Of a stretch of 64,000 bases of DNA, positions 17,220 through 25,800 are shown piece by piece (the first letter of the stretch is position 1; each line of letters starts with the position of its first letter). This DNA is from Bin5 sp963662575 (GTDB lineage Bacteria; Chloroflexota; Anaerolineae; Caldilineales; Caldilineaceae), in the NCBI GenBank assembly GCA_963662575.1, contig OY759723.1:1612001-1676000 (forward strand). Direction: 5' to 3'. The notes beneath the pieces are model-generated. The model saw only the letters and a list, made by a program, of their open reading frames with translations, did no database searches and was not told where the DNA came from. The position numbers and the translations under genes are program-made.

Positions 17220-18287
17220 CTAACTGCTCTCGCGGATCACAAGCCGCGTCTCGCTTATATGCGGCGAATCCAGATCTCCCTCATTGATCTGCTCGTTGAT
17301 CAACTGAAAAAGAGTGCGAATCGCCAACCGCGGCTGGCTGTCTATATCGCGGTGAACCGTCGTCAGCCGCGGGCTTGACACGCTCGCATCCGGCAAGTCG
17401 CCAAAACCAACCACAGCCAGATCGTCCGGCACCGAAATCCCCTCCTTGCGCGCCCCGCTCAGAATCCCCAACGCACGCACATCGCTTACACAAAAGACCG
17501 CTGTCGGCCGCCTCCGCAACTGCCAGATATTCTGGAACGACTGGTGCCCCGCCGAAGGCACGCCGCGCGCATGCACGATCTGCACCGCCGCTGGCGGCAG
17601 GCCGGCCTCCGCAACCGCCTCCGAAAATCCCCGCACCCTGCGTTCGATAGTAGGAATCACCACCCCGTCGCGGCGCGGTGTCATCGTCGCGATCGCAAAC
17701 TGACGGTGCCCCTTTGCCAGAAGATGCTGCGCCGCCGCATACGCGCCGCCGTGATCGTCAATGTTGAAGGTCGGCGCCTGAATGTTGTCCGCGCTGTCGA
17801 GCAGAACGATCGGGCGCAGCGACCGTTGCACCGCTTCGGTCACAGGGTGGGCGCTGTCGATGAAGAACATCAGGAAACCGTCCGCCGCAATCGAGGCCAG
17901 CCACGTAGACGGCGCCATCGCTTCGCTGCTCGGGGGCGAGTCGCCGCGCCATGACTCATGCATCGACGCCAGCAGAATACGCTTCTCCTCCCGGTCGCAG
18001 GCCGCGCCCACCTCACCCAGAAAATGCGTGAAGAGAGGATCATGCAACATCCAGTTCAGGCTGGTGGGCACCAGCAGACCAATTGCGTTCGTACGGCCTG
18101 TCGCCAGTGTGCGGGCGACAGGATGAGGCTGGTAGCCGAGATTCTCAGCCGTGTCGAGAATATGTTCGCGCGTGCTGTTGCTCAACTGGTGGGGGGCATT
18201 GTAAGCAAACGATACCGCGGTCGGGGATACGCCTGCCTGGCGCGCCACATCCCGCAATGTCACCCGTTTCCTCTTCTTGCTCACCAC
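17220..18287 (-). CDS. LacI family transcriptional regulator
   Basis: DNA-binding repressor with a periplasmic-binding-protein-like effector domain. The helix-turn-helix 'VTLRDVARQAGVSPTAVSFA' is at residues 9-28, followed by the hinge 'NLGYQPHPVARTLATGRTN'. The effector domain shows 'IGLLVPTSLNWMLHDPLF', 'AYAAAQHLLAKGHRQFAIAT', 'AVFCVSDVRALGIL' and 'DDLAVVGFGD'. 355 residues, full length. The effector is probably a sugar or nucleoside by family precedent. No carbohydrate operon is adjacent; the nearest sugar-type gene is the solute-binding protein at 9-10.5 kb. The last codons abut a heptameric repeat. Confidence 0.93.
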   Translation of the reverse strand: MVSKKRKRVTLRDVARQAGVSPTAVSFAYNAPHQLSNSTREHILDTAENLGYQPHPVARTLATGRTNAIGLLVPTSLNWMLHDPLFTHFLGEVGAACDREEKRILLASMHESWRGDSPPSSEAMAPSTWLASIAADGFLMFFIDSAHPVTEAVQRSLRPIVLLDSADNIQAPTFNIDDHGGAYAAAQHLLAKGHRQFAIATMTPRRDGVVIPTIERRVRGFSEAVAEAGLPPAAVQIVHARGVPSAGHQSFQNIWQLRRRPTAVFCVSDVRALGILSGARKEGISVPDDLAVVGFGDLPDASVSSPRLTTVHRDIDSQPRLAIRTLFQLINEQINEGDLDSPHISETRLVIRESS

Positions 18288-18329
18288 TCGATTCCCCTAT
18301 CTTGAATTCCGTCCACGCTGTTACGAATC

Positions 18330-18361
18330 ACCGACCACTGACCACTGACCACTGACTACTG
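18330..18361. repeat. Heptameric ACCACTG tract
   Basis: Four units (three ACCACTG, one ACTACTG) ending in CTGCAGT. On the minus strand it contributes the final Leu-Gln codons and the TAG stop of RNase PH. Confidence 0.8.
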
Positions 18362-19090
18362 CAGTCCATATCCCGCCTCCGCAAGCGCGCTCTTCTGCAT
18401 GCGGTGCAGTTCCCCTATGCCCATCTCCGCCAGCAGCAGCATCGCGTTGAACGCACCTTTGCTGAACGGCTCACCCTCTGCCGTGCCCTGCGCCTCGACG
18501 AATTCACCGCTGTCCGTCATCACCACGTTAAAATCGACATCCGCGTTCTGGTCCATCTGGTAATCGAGGTCCAGAAAAGCCTTGCCGTTGAGGATGCCGA
18601 CACTGACCGCAGCCACCTGGTGGATGAGCGTGCCCGGTTTGGCCCTTTTCCTGCGTTCCAGCCGCTTGATCGCCAGCGCCAGCGCCACGTAGCCGCCGGT
18701 AACTGCCGCCGTGCGCGTGCCCCCGTCCGCCTGGATCACATCGCAGTCAACAATAATCTGGCGCTCGCCCAGCCTGTCCAGGTCGACCGCCGCCCGCAGG
18801 CTGCGGCCAATCAGCCGCGTGATCTCCTGCGTGCGCCCCTTCGGCCGCAGCGTCTCGCGATCGACCCGCTGGTGCGTGCTGCGCGGCAGCATCGCATACT
18901 CCGCCGTCACCCAACCGTGGCGGTGCGACGAACGGTGCAGCCAGCGCGGCAAACGTTCCTCCACCGTCGCGTTGCACAATACCTTCGTATCCCCCATGCT
19001 GATCAGCACAGAGCCTTCCGGGTGCAGAATATAATCGAGTTCGAATTGGACCGGGCGCAGTTCATTCTCGGCCCGCTTTTGCGCAGCCAC
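18356..19090 (-). CDS. rph: Ribonuclease PH
   Basis: Phosphorolytic 3'-5' exoribonuclease that trims tRNA 3' ends, releasing nucleoside diphosphates. The phosphate-binding block 'DGGTRTAAVTGG' lies near residue 120 and the catalytic-acid region 'FLDLDYQMDQNADVDFNVVM' near 170-190. The substrate-binding Arg-rich segment 'RSTHQRVDRETLRPKGRTQE' is near 65-85. 244 residues, normal length. The start is GTG at 19090, preceded by AAGGA at a somewhat long spacing. The stop codon lies in a heptameric repeat, so the C-terminus may have been altered slightly by repeat insertion or expansion. Confidence 0.95.
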   Translation of the reverse strand: MAAQKRAENELRPVQFELDYILHPEGSVLISMGDTKVLCNATVEERLPRWLHRSSHRHGWVTAEYAMLPRSTHQRVDRETLRPKGRTQEITRLIGRSLRAAVDLDRLGERQIIVDCDVIQADGGTRTAAVTGGYVALALAIKRLERRKRAKPGTLIHQVAAVSVGILNGKAFLDLDYQMDQNADVDFNVVMTDSGEFVEAQGTAEGEPFSKGAFNAMLLLAEMGIGELHRMQKSALAEAGYGLQ

Positions 19091-19248
19091 GTGTAGTAAG
19101 TGTTCCTTTCACGCGTTTCCGGCCCGTGCCAATTGCAGTCGGTAACGCGTTTACTAAACTGTTTAATTCGCCGCGCAATCATACGCCCTAACAGGGTAAG
19201 GCGCAAACCGGCCGGCGGGTTGGAGTGTCTCGCGTTCGTTAAGGGTGA

Positions 19249-19662
19249 TTACGGAGTTGGCGCTCTGATCAGTTGAAGACTGGGAATCCCCACAAAGTGA
19301 CTGTCATGGGAGGCTAAGGAGCAGTCTAACAAGATGGCGGTGGCGGCGATCCAGGCGTCTGCCATGTTCAACTCACGCCCAGCGGTCCTTCGTTCAGCGC
19401 GCAAGCGGGCGCATACTTCCACCAAGTCAGTGTCTGGCCAGATGATCTCATATCGTTCGAGATGGTTTGTGAGTTCCCTCAACCGCCTTGCACCCCAACT
19501 GCGGCTATGCGCTCCGTACCAGGCTTCCTTAAGCGTCTGGAACGAAATGTACTGCCGGTTGCCCCGCAGTCGTTCTACATAATAGCGGGAGATGGGATCG
19601 CGGTTGAAGATGTAGGAGACGACGCTGGAATCCAGGACTATCGGTCTGACGGTTTCCCCCAC
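19249..19662 (-). CDS. PIN-domain ribonuclease (VapC-like toxin)
   Basis: PIN-fold endoribonuclease, most likely the toxin of a type II module. Candidate metal-binding acids are Asp11 ('IVLDSSVVSYIF'), Glu46 ('TLKEAWYG'), Asp102 ('MADAWIAATAI') and Asp120 ('LASHDSHF'). 137 residues, typical length. The start overlaps the end of the upstream gene by 25 bases, the tight arrangement expected of an antitoxin-toxin pair. Targets of VapC-type PIN toxins are commonly tRNA or rRNA; nothing here identifies the target. Confidence 0.85.
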   Translation of the reverse strand: MGETVRPIVLDSSVVSYIFNRDPISRYYVERLRGNRQYISFQTLKEAWYGAHSRSWGARRLRELTNHLERYEIIWPDTDLVEVCARLRAERRTAGRELNMADAWIAATAILLDCSLASHDSHFVGIPSLQLIRAPTP

Positions 19663-20063
19663 TCTCGCCCGCGGCCCTCATAGATGACACGCAGGAACTC
19701 ATCCACGTCGAAAGGCTCACTGGCCGTGACGACTGTATCGGGGTCGAAGAGTTTCGGGTTGGGATCGTTAAGAATCTCCTCGACTGTGCGCACCTCGGAC
19801 GACGTTGGCACTATTTTTTCTATGTTAATGACGATCCATTCGTCCTCGTCACTGATCCAACCCCTGCCATCCACCCGGACATGTTTGGTTTCCAGTTGGA
19901 GCATGTCTTCCGCCAAAGCGGCGTCGAACCGCAAGGGTACTGAGTCATCCATGTAGGCATCGAGTGTGGCTGTCCCCTGCTTCAGGTCAACGTTTCGGAG
20001 CCGGCCCCGAATGAGGGCGGGTTCGGGGTCCCCCAAATGATCATATGTGTCGGATGTGGCCAT
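19638..20063 (-). CDS. Probable antitoxin partner of PIN toxin, unrecognised family
   Basis: 141 residues, acidic, with no recognised ribbon-helix-helix, AbrB, Phd or helix-turn-helix signature. The N-terminal half ('RGRLRNVDLKQGTATLDAYM', 'VPLRFDAALAEDMLQLETKH', 'VRVDGRGWISDEDEWIVI') looks like a small beta-barrel. The C-terminal tail ('PFDVDEFLRVIYEGRGREWG') resembles the short helix that antitoxins insert into a toxin. It has a strong Shine-Dalgarno (CAGGAGGG) and overlaps the PIN gene by 25 bases. Antitoxin function is inferred from position only. Confidence 0.65.
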   Translation of the reverse strand: MATSDTYDHLGDPEPALIRGRLRNVDLKQGTATLDAYMDDSVPLRFDAALAEDMLQLETKHVRVDGRGWISDEDEWIVINIEKIVPTSSEVRTVEEILNDPNPKLFDPDTVVTASEPFDVDEFLRVIYEGRGREWGKPSDR

Positions 20064-20229
20064 GGTTTCTGCCCTCCTGTTACGGGGCGCCTTCTCTGCT
20101 GCGAGTCTGCTATTAAAAAGGGAAAGCCCCTATCTCGTTCGCTCCTGCCGTGGGCCAAATATAGCACGGAAGCGCTGTAATTCGAATGTGAGATAAAGTC
20201 TATTCATCTGCATACCCTCCTTCCAACAC

Positions 20230-21147
20230 TCAATCCAGTTCCCCGTCCACAATATCGTCCAGCGTCGGCGCGCCCGCCTTCGGCAGCGTCACACTGTCCA
20301 TGCTCATCACCGCGTCGATGATGTTCAGCAAAAACCAGGCATCCGTCTCGCCCATCCTGAATATCTCCGGCTTGGCCCGCGCCGTGTCGCGCATGATGCC
20401 CAGCCCATCCCGGTACGGATCGAATGAAACGATCTTCTCCAGCCTCACCCGGAAGCTCTTGCTGTTCCCCTTAAAATAAATATGCTTGGTCGTGATCCCG
20501 AGAACGCCCGAATCGGTATGCTTCATCGAACTCGATTCGACCGAGCGGCCGCGAAACGCGCCCGGCCGGATGTAGACGCCCTTGGCCACGCGGAAACTCA
20601 CGCCTAATGATCCCCCTCGAAACTCCCGCTGGGTCACCTGTTCAAAGTAATCTGCGCCGCCGAACAGCCACAGCAGCTCCTCACTCTTCATAAGGTTGAA
20701 GGGCGGCCGCACCGCGCGCCGGTCGAACCGCGGCACAACGCCGTGCTCGCTCAGCGCGTTGAGCAGGTTCATCATCCTGAACAGCGTAAAGTGCCCGCCA
20801 TCGTCGAGATGGTGGGCGCTGAGATTGTGGAGCGCGCGGTAGCGGTTGAGCCCCCGCTTTTCCTCGTTGGAGAGGAAATGATCATCCATCGCCGCCTTGA
20901 CGGCATGGCCCCAACCCTGCGCCAACGTCGCCGCCATCGCCCCCTCCGACGTGTCGATATAAGCGGCCGCGCCGATCGACCGCACCCTGTCGGGCAGCCG
21001 GTTGACGTCGACCCCGTGCAGCGCCGCCTCCACACATACCTCCCGAATACTGTCCAGCCCGCGCGCATGCGCCGCCGCGCACTCCTTATGCTCCTTGCGC
21101 AGGAAGCCGGCAGACTTCCCGCAGTATCTACAGTCACCCATAATCAT
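20230..21147 (-). CDS. Zinc-ribbon protein with PH-like C-terminal region, unknown function
   Basis: 305 residues. The N-terminus has a compact zinc site, Cys6-x2-Cys9 then His20-x2-Cys23. A helical middle (about 30-150) follows. The C-terminal region has a beta-rich block ('GVLGITTKHIYFKGNSKSF', 'RVRLEKIVSFDPYRDGLGIM') resembling the GRAM/bacterial PH-like strand pattern, often reading a ligand or phosphoinositide-like surface. It ends with an acidic tail. It is a single gene with unrelated neighbours: the PIN module downstream and the SH3b cluster diverging on the other side. I do not recognise a named function. Confidence 0.7.
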   Translation of the reverse strand: MIMGDCRYCGKSAGFLRKEHKECAAAHARGLDSIREVCVEAALHGVDVNRLPDRVRSIGAAAYIDTSEGAMAATLAQGWGHAVKAAMDDHFLSNEEKRGLNRYRALHNLSAHHLDDGGHFTLFRMMNLLNALSEHGVVPRFDRRAVRPPFNLMKSEELLWLFGGADYFEQVTQREFRGGSLGVSFRVAKGVYIRPGAFRGRSVESSSMKHTDSGVLGITTKHIYFKGNSKSFRVRLEKIVSFDPYRDGLGIMRDTARAKPEIFRMGETDAWFLLNIIDAVMSMDSVTLPKAGAPTLDDIVDGELD

Positions 21148-22199
21148 CCCTCCCGGGGGTAGCTCCGCTCTCCGCCGCCTTTAACACAGCCCACCGCGCA
21201 ACTGTATGTCCCATAGTTCAGGCAGCGGCTGCGAGGATGATAAACGATTTCACCCCACCGTTCAATATCACCCAAGAGAGGCACCGCCACCGCGCCCAGC
21301 GACAGTCCTGATCACCCCCTCCGCACATGACAGACCAACCGTATTGGCGCCCCTCACATTCCCTCATGTCTCCCCGCAAATCTGTATGGTCAAGGCACCC
21401 AAGAAAGCGCATTAAGAATTGATCTACGATCCGTATACGATCTACCAATGAAATAGACGGACGCTTGCTCATGCGCGGACGCTGACGTGCCGGCTGCCAT
21501 GCCCTATACCTACGCCTTTCTAACGATTCTCCAGTCCGCTACACTGGAAACCGGCCCTCTGCCGGCCAAAATTAGCCCTCTGATCCTGCCGCGCACACGC
21601 TATATTTCGGCTCCTGAAGTTCGGATCTGAACCTTGACAGTGACGATATAGCGATCTACGATTTTAATCCCTTCATTCGCGTGGAGAAACATGGACGCAT
21701 TCATTTTATTGTTTATCGGTTCGAAAATACAGCAAGGCGGCCACAGCGGTATGACTGCATGCAGCACAGACTGCGTCATAGTCGGCGTACATGCGCGCGC
21801 AGCCATCACACAAAAACCGCCGTCAGCAGAAGCACCCACGCGGTTGCGGACGAGGTCGATGCACGACCCCGATCCACATCCTCTCTAACGCGCCAGGCGT
21901 CCGTCCGGCTTCATTCTCATTGCCGGTATGCGCCGCACGCGTTGTGTTATTCGAGCGGCTTATCTTCCCGCTCCCCTAATCATCTGACAACTTCATAACT
22001 GACTGAAATGCACTTGATTCGCAGTGCGGGTCTTTAAGCGTCTGTCGTCGCATCTCCGCATGACCCGGAGCCAGCGGCAACAGCACGCGAACCGCCTCCG
22101 AAATCGGCGAACGCTCCATCGACAGGATCCAATGGAATCGTTCATTCTTTTATGTTTTATGGCAGGCAAGCTCGCCGATAGGAAAGAGGGTTAAAGACA
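21148..22199 (+). promoter_or_regulatory. Long non-coding upstream region of SH3b gene 1
   Basis: About 1 kb without a credible gene. The part from about 21450 to 21990 is clearly similar to 25060-25620, upstream of the next paralogue. The best-conserved block ('CTAACGATTCTCCAGTCC' followed by 'ACACTGGAAACCGGC') can form two consecutive hairpins, CCAGT/ACTGG and CCGGC/GCCGG. No reading frame is conserved between the two copies, so this is more likely regulatory or untranslated leader sequence than coding. A ribosome-binding site GAAAGAGG precedes the ATG at 22200. Confidence 0.55.
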
Positions 22200-24758
22200 A
22201 TGCGAATGCGAACCAAAGTATCAATTGTCACTGTGGTCGGGACGGGCGCGCTGCTGCTTTGTGCCCTGGCCGCTATCATCGCGTTCCGTTCGCAGGTCGC
22301 CAATGCCTCCGTCAATCCGCCGCATGGGGACCACGGTCCGTATGTGGAGGTCTCCCTGTTGGACACAACCGTGGAGCCGGGAGGATACTTGAGTTTCGGC
22401 GCTCTCTTCCACGGTATGCCCTGCCAAGAAAACCCTGATCAGAGTCTATGTAACTACGAAGACAACTTCGCCGCCGGCCTCGCTTACGAATACGAGGTTC
22501 TAGATTCAAACGGTGGTCCCACAGAAAGTTGCGAATTTTCGGGGTATGAGACTGGTATAATTTCCCGGACCATTGATGGATTTTACAGGCATTGGAAGAC
22601 GTACGGTTCTGTTTCTTATCGTATCAGTTCAGATTGCGAGCCTGGCTCCTACAAAATTCAACTCAAGCTAATGCATTCCTCCTGCGATGACCCAGGCGCC
22701 GAGTGTATCGACACTGAAATTTTCCATGTCTCCGTGTCAACGCCGACGCCAACGCCTAGACCGACGTCACCGCCTAGACGGCAACGCCCCCAACCACAGC
22801 CACAGCCGCAGCCGCAGCCGCAGCCGACTGCGACGCCAACATCGACGCCGACAGTAACATTGACGCCGACAATAACGCCGACAGCAACGCCAACAGCGAC
22901 AGCAACGCCAACAGCGACAGCAACGCCAACAGCGACAGCAACGCCAACAGCGACAGCAACGCCTACAGTTGAAGGCAACGGCGGTAACGACGGCAATCAG
23001 GGCGGTGACGACCCAACCGCCACACCAACCGCGACGCCGACAGCATCACAGCGCGGTGGTTTAATCAACGATGGCGACCCGACAGCGACGCCAACAGCGA
23101 CAGCAACGCCTACAGTTGAAGGCACCAGCGGCAACGAAGGCAACCAGGGCAACCAGGGCAACCAAGGCAACCAAGGCAACCAGGGCAACCAAGGCAACCA
23201 AGGCAACCAGGGCAACCAAGGCAACCAGGGCAACCAAGGCAACCAGGGCAACCAGGGCAATGTCGGTGTCAAGTCATTTATCAGCTACGCGACGCCCCTG
23301 CCGCAAACGTCGCAACCGCAGACGCAGGCGCCGCTGGCCATCACCGTGCCCGAAATCATGAACGTGCGCACCGGCCCGGGGCTGACCTACGACATCGTCA
23401 CCACCGTGCCGGCCGGCACGCAGGCCACCATCGTCGGCATCGATCCGACCGATGACTGGTACCAGGTGGAGATCACCGGCATAGAAGGCCGCGTCTGGAT
23501 CTACCAGGACCTGACAACACTGGTCGGTTCGCTGACTGGCGTCAAACAGTACACCGCCCTCGAGATAACGCAGTTGACGACCGGCACGCCGGCCGGAGAC
23601 GGCACCGCGCCCCTGGCTATCACCATACCGGAGCTGATGAACGTGCGCACCGGCCCCGGCCTGACCTATAATATCGTCACGACCGTACCGGCGGGCACGC
23701 AGGGCTACATCTACGGCATCGACCCCGACAACGACTGGTTCCATATCGAGTTGGAAGGGTTCGACACCCGCGTCTGGGTCTACCAGGACTTGACCACCGT
23801 GCTCGGCTCCTTGGCCGCCGTCAAACTGTACACGTTGCAAGAGATCGCGCAACTGCTGGGCACGCCGGGCGCGGACGGCTCAGTGCCGCTCGCCATCACC
23901 GTGCCCATCACGATGAACGTACGCACCGGTCCCGGCCTGACCTATGACATAGTGGGGATAGTGCCCGAGGGCACGCAAGGCCGCATCTTCGGCATCGACC
24001 CCGACAACGACTGGTTCCAGATCGAGTTGGAAGGGCTGGACACGCTGGTCTGGGTCTACCAGGACCTGACGACCGTAATCGGCTCATTGGCCGGTGTCAA
24101 ATGGGTAACCCAGGAGGAGCTGGCGCTGCTGCCGGCTGCGATCACGCAACCTGCCCTCCTCAACGCCCGCGCCGGTCCTGGCCTGACTTTTGACATACTC
24201 ACAACCATCCCGCAGGGGACGTGGACGAAGATCACCGGCATCGACCCGCTGGGAGAGTGGTACCGGGTGGAGTTGTACGACCTCGACCAACCGGCCTGGA
24301 TCTTCCGCGACTACACCAAGGTAGCCGGCGGCTCGCTGTCGGGTCTGATCCAGATCGCGTTTGGGGGAAGCTCGTCGCCAACGGTTGGACTGTTGACCGG
24401 TTCGATCACGGTCGAGTTGTCGCTGCCGCAGGCTGGCGGGGTCGACCTGGATGTCAGTTGGACCGATATCAGCGCCTGCGCGCAGCTGTACAACCTCTAT
24501 CACCGCGCCGGCACCGACACGACCACCTATATTTCATTGGAGCAGGCGGCCACCGCCTCAAGTCTCAACTCCAAGAGTCTGAGTTTCAGCACGCTGAGCG
24601 GGGACAGCTTCATCTCGGCCTGGTGCGGGCAGATGGCCGGGGGCCGCGAGGTCGCCGAAGTGGAGATCGATCCCAGCGTGGCCGGCACCTACAGTTCGAC
24701 GACGACCAGCGGCGGGCTCGCTGCGGTGCCGCCGAACACAGACGACAGCTCGCGCTGA
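22200..24758 (+). CDS. Exported multi-SH3b repeat protein 1 (NQG-linker)
   Basis: 852 residues, presumably secreted or wall-associated. Signal peptide 1-36 (cleavage near 'ANA-S'). N-terminal Cys-containing domain to about 180. Thr-Pro/Gln-Pro linker to about 305 and then about thirteen 'NQG' triplets (311-351). Four SH3b repeats follow (about 376-450, 472-548, 566-643, 648-726), each with the core 'MNVRTGPGLTYDI', 'GTQ', 'DWYQVE', 'VWIYQDLTT'. A C-terminal fibronectin-like domain ('SITVELSLPQ', 'AQLYNLYHRAGTDTT') completes it. SH3b domains commonly bind peptidoglycan or cell-wall peptides; no anchor motif or catalytic domain is present. First of five same-strand paralogues. Confidence 0.85.
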   Translation: MRMRTKVSIVTVVGTGALLLCALAAIIAFRSQVANASVNPPHGDHGPYVEVSLLDTTVEPGGYLSFGALFHGMPCQENPDQSLCNYEDNFAAGLAYEYEVLDSNGGPTESCEFSGYETGIISRTIDGFYRHWKTYGSVSYRISSDCEPGSYKIQLKLMHSSCDDPGAECIDTEIFHVSVSTPTPTPRPTSPPRRQRPQPQPQPQPQPQPTATPTSTPTVTLTPTITPTATPTATATPTATATPTATATPTATATPTVEGNGGNDGNQGGDDPTATPTATPTASQRGGLINDGDPTATPTATATPTVEGTSGNEGNQGNQGNQGNQGNQGNQGNQGNQGNQGNQGNQGNQGNQGNVGVKSFISYATPLPQTSQPQTQAPLAITVPEIMNVRTGPGLTYDIVTTVPAGTQATIVGIDPTDDWYQVEITGIEGRVWIYQDLTTLVGSLTGVKQYTALEITQLTTGTPAGDGTAPLAITIPELMNVRTGPGLTYNIVTTVPAGTQGYIYGIDPDNDWFHIELEGFDTRVWVYQDLTTVLGSLAAVKLYTLQEIAQLLGTPGADGSVPLAITVPITMNVRTGPGLTYDIVGIVPEGTQGRIFGIDPDNDWFQIELEGLDTLVWVYQDLTTVIGSLAGVKWVTQEELALLPAAITQPALLNARAGPGLTFDILTTIPQGTWTKITGIDPLGEWYRVELYDLDQPAWIFRDYTKVAGGSLSGLIQIAFGGSSSPTVGLLTGSITVELSLPQAGGVDLDVSWTDISACAQLYNLYHRAGTDTTTYISLEQAATASSLNSKSLSFSTLSGDSFISAWCGQMAGGREVAEVEIDPSVAGTYSSTTTSGGLAAVPPNTDDSSR
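23138..23262 (+). repeat. 9-bp coding tandem repeat (Gln-Gly-Asn)
   Basis: About thirteen tandem copies of GGCAACCAG/GGCAACCAA inside SH3b gene 1. In-frame unit changes would only lengthen or shorten the linker. Confidence 0.9.
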
Positions 24759-25800
24759 GCGAGCATCCCAAACTGAACAGCCTCCTGCATCGCAAAGATG
24801 CGAGCGCAAACCAAAGGGCCCCCGCAGTCAACGACGGCAGCGGGGGCTTTTTGTATTGGTTGCATGCCTCCCCAATATCGACTCTGTTTCCCTGCCTCTC
24901 TGAACCAGACGCATTCCAAATTTTCTTAGACGCTATAACCTGTTCCTTCAACCGGCAAGAGTAGGTCCATGGAACCAGAATCGGTCCATTTTCCGGTGTC
25001 CCGAATCGGACAACAAAAAGGCACATTCACGATTGATCAACGATGTATGTACGATCTACCAATGATATAGACGGACGCCCGCTCGAGTGCGGACTTCAAC
25101 GCGCCAACTGCAATGCTGCCTAGCTACGCGATTCTAACGATTCTCCAGTCCATTACACTGGAAACCGGCGCTCCGCCGGCGTGAATCTACCCTCCGATCC
25201 AGCCGCGCACACGCCAATTGCCGGCGCCCTGAGGCCCGTTCAGAAGTTTGACAGTGATGATGTACCGTTCTACGATTTTGATCCCTGCGCTCGCCACGCG
25301 GCGAAGCAAGGGTTCATTTTCATTATTTTCTTTCTTGGTTTGAGAATTCAGCAAAGCGGCCTTTGCAGCGTGACTGCATCCAACCCCAGGCGGCGCTGTT
25401 TTCAGCGCTCACAAAAGGCCGCACGTGATTCGCAGACGGTCACCCACCGAAACGACCGCACTAGTAGGGACAAGGTAGATACACGACCCCGATCAACATC
25501 CTCATCGAGCCAGTAGGCGTACCTCCGGTTTCATCCTTATCGCCGGCGCCCGCCTTACCCGTTCTGTCATTCGAGCGGCTCATTTTCCCGCTCCCGTTTT
25601 ATCCGACAACCGCATAACGCACACGAAGCACTGCGATCCGACGCTCAGCCCTTCGCCAGGCTGCCAGCCGGGATTCATTTATCCCTGCCCTAGCGGCAAC
25701 CTGCCCCGAAACTGCTCCACTTTCGGCGCACAGGCCAACGGCTGGGTCCCATGAACTGTTTGTGCCTTATGCGCTTTGCAGGAAAGTTTGCCGGTAAGAA
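24759..25800 (+). promoter_or_regulatory. Intergenic region with terminator and duplicated upstream region of SH3b gene 2
   Basis: After the terminator of gene 1, sequence from about 25060 to 25620 is similar to the region before gene 1, including the double hairpin (CCAGT/ACTGG, then CCGGCG/CGCCGG, with a paired G-C where copy 1 has a mismatch). It also shares 'ACGACCCCGATC' and 'ATTCGAGCGGCT' blocks. No conserved open frame. The start of gene 2 lies at the right end. Confidence 0.55.
24813..24854 (+). terminator. Hairpin terminator after SH3b gene 1
   Basis: GCCCCCGC pairs with GCGGGGGC across a 14-base loop, flanked by AAAG and CTTTTT and followed by T-rich sequence. Confidence 0.75.

Noticed and set aside
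21600..21998. Small frames in the region before SH3b gene 1
   Set aside because: The homologous region before gene 2 does not preserve any of these frames, so coding is unlikely.
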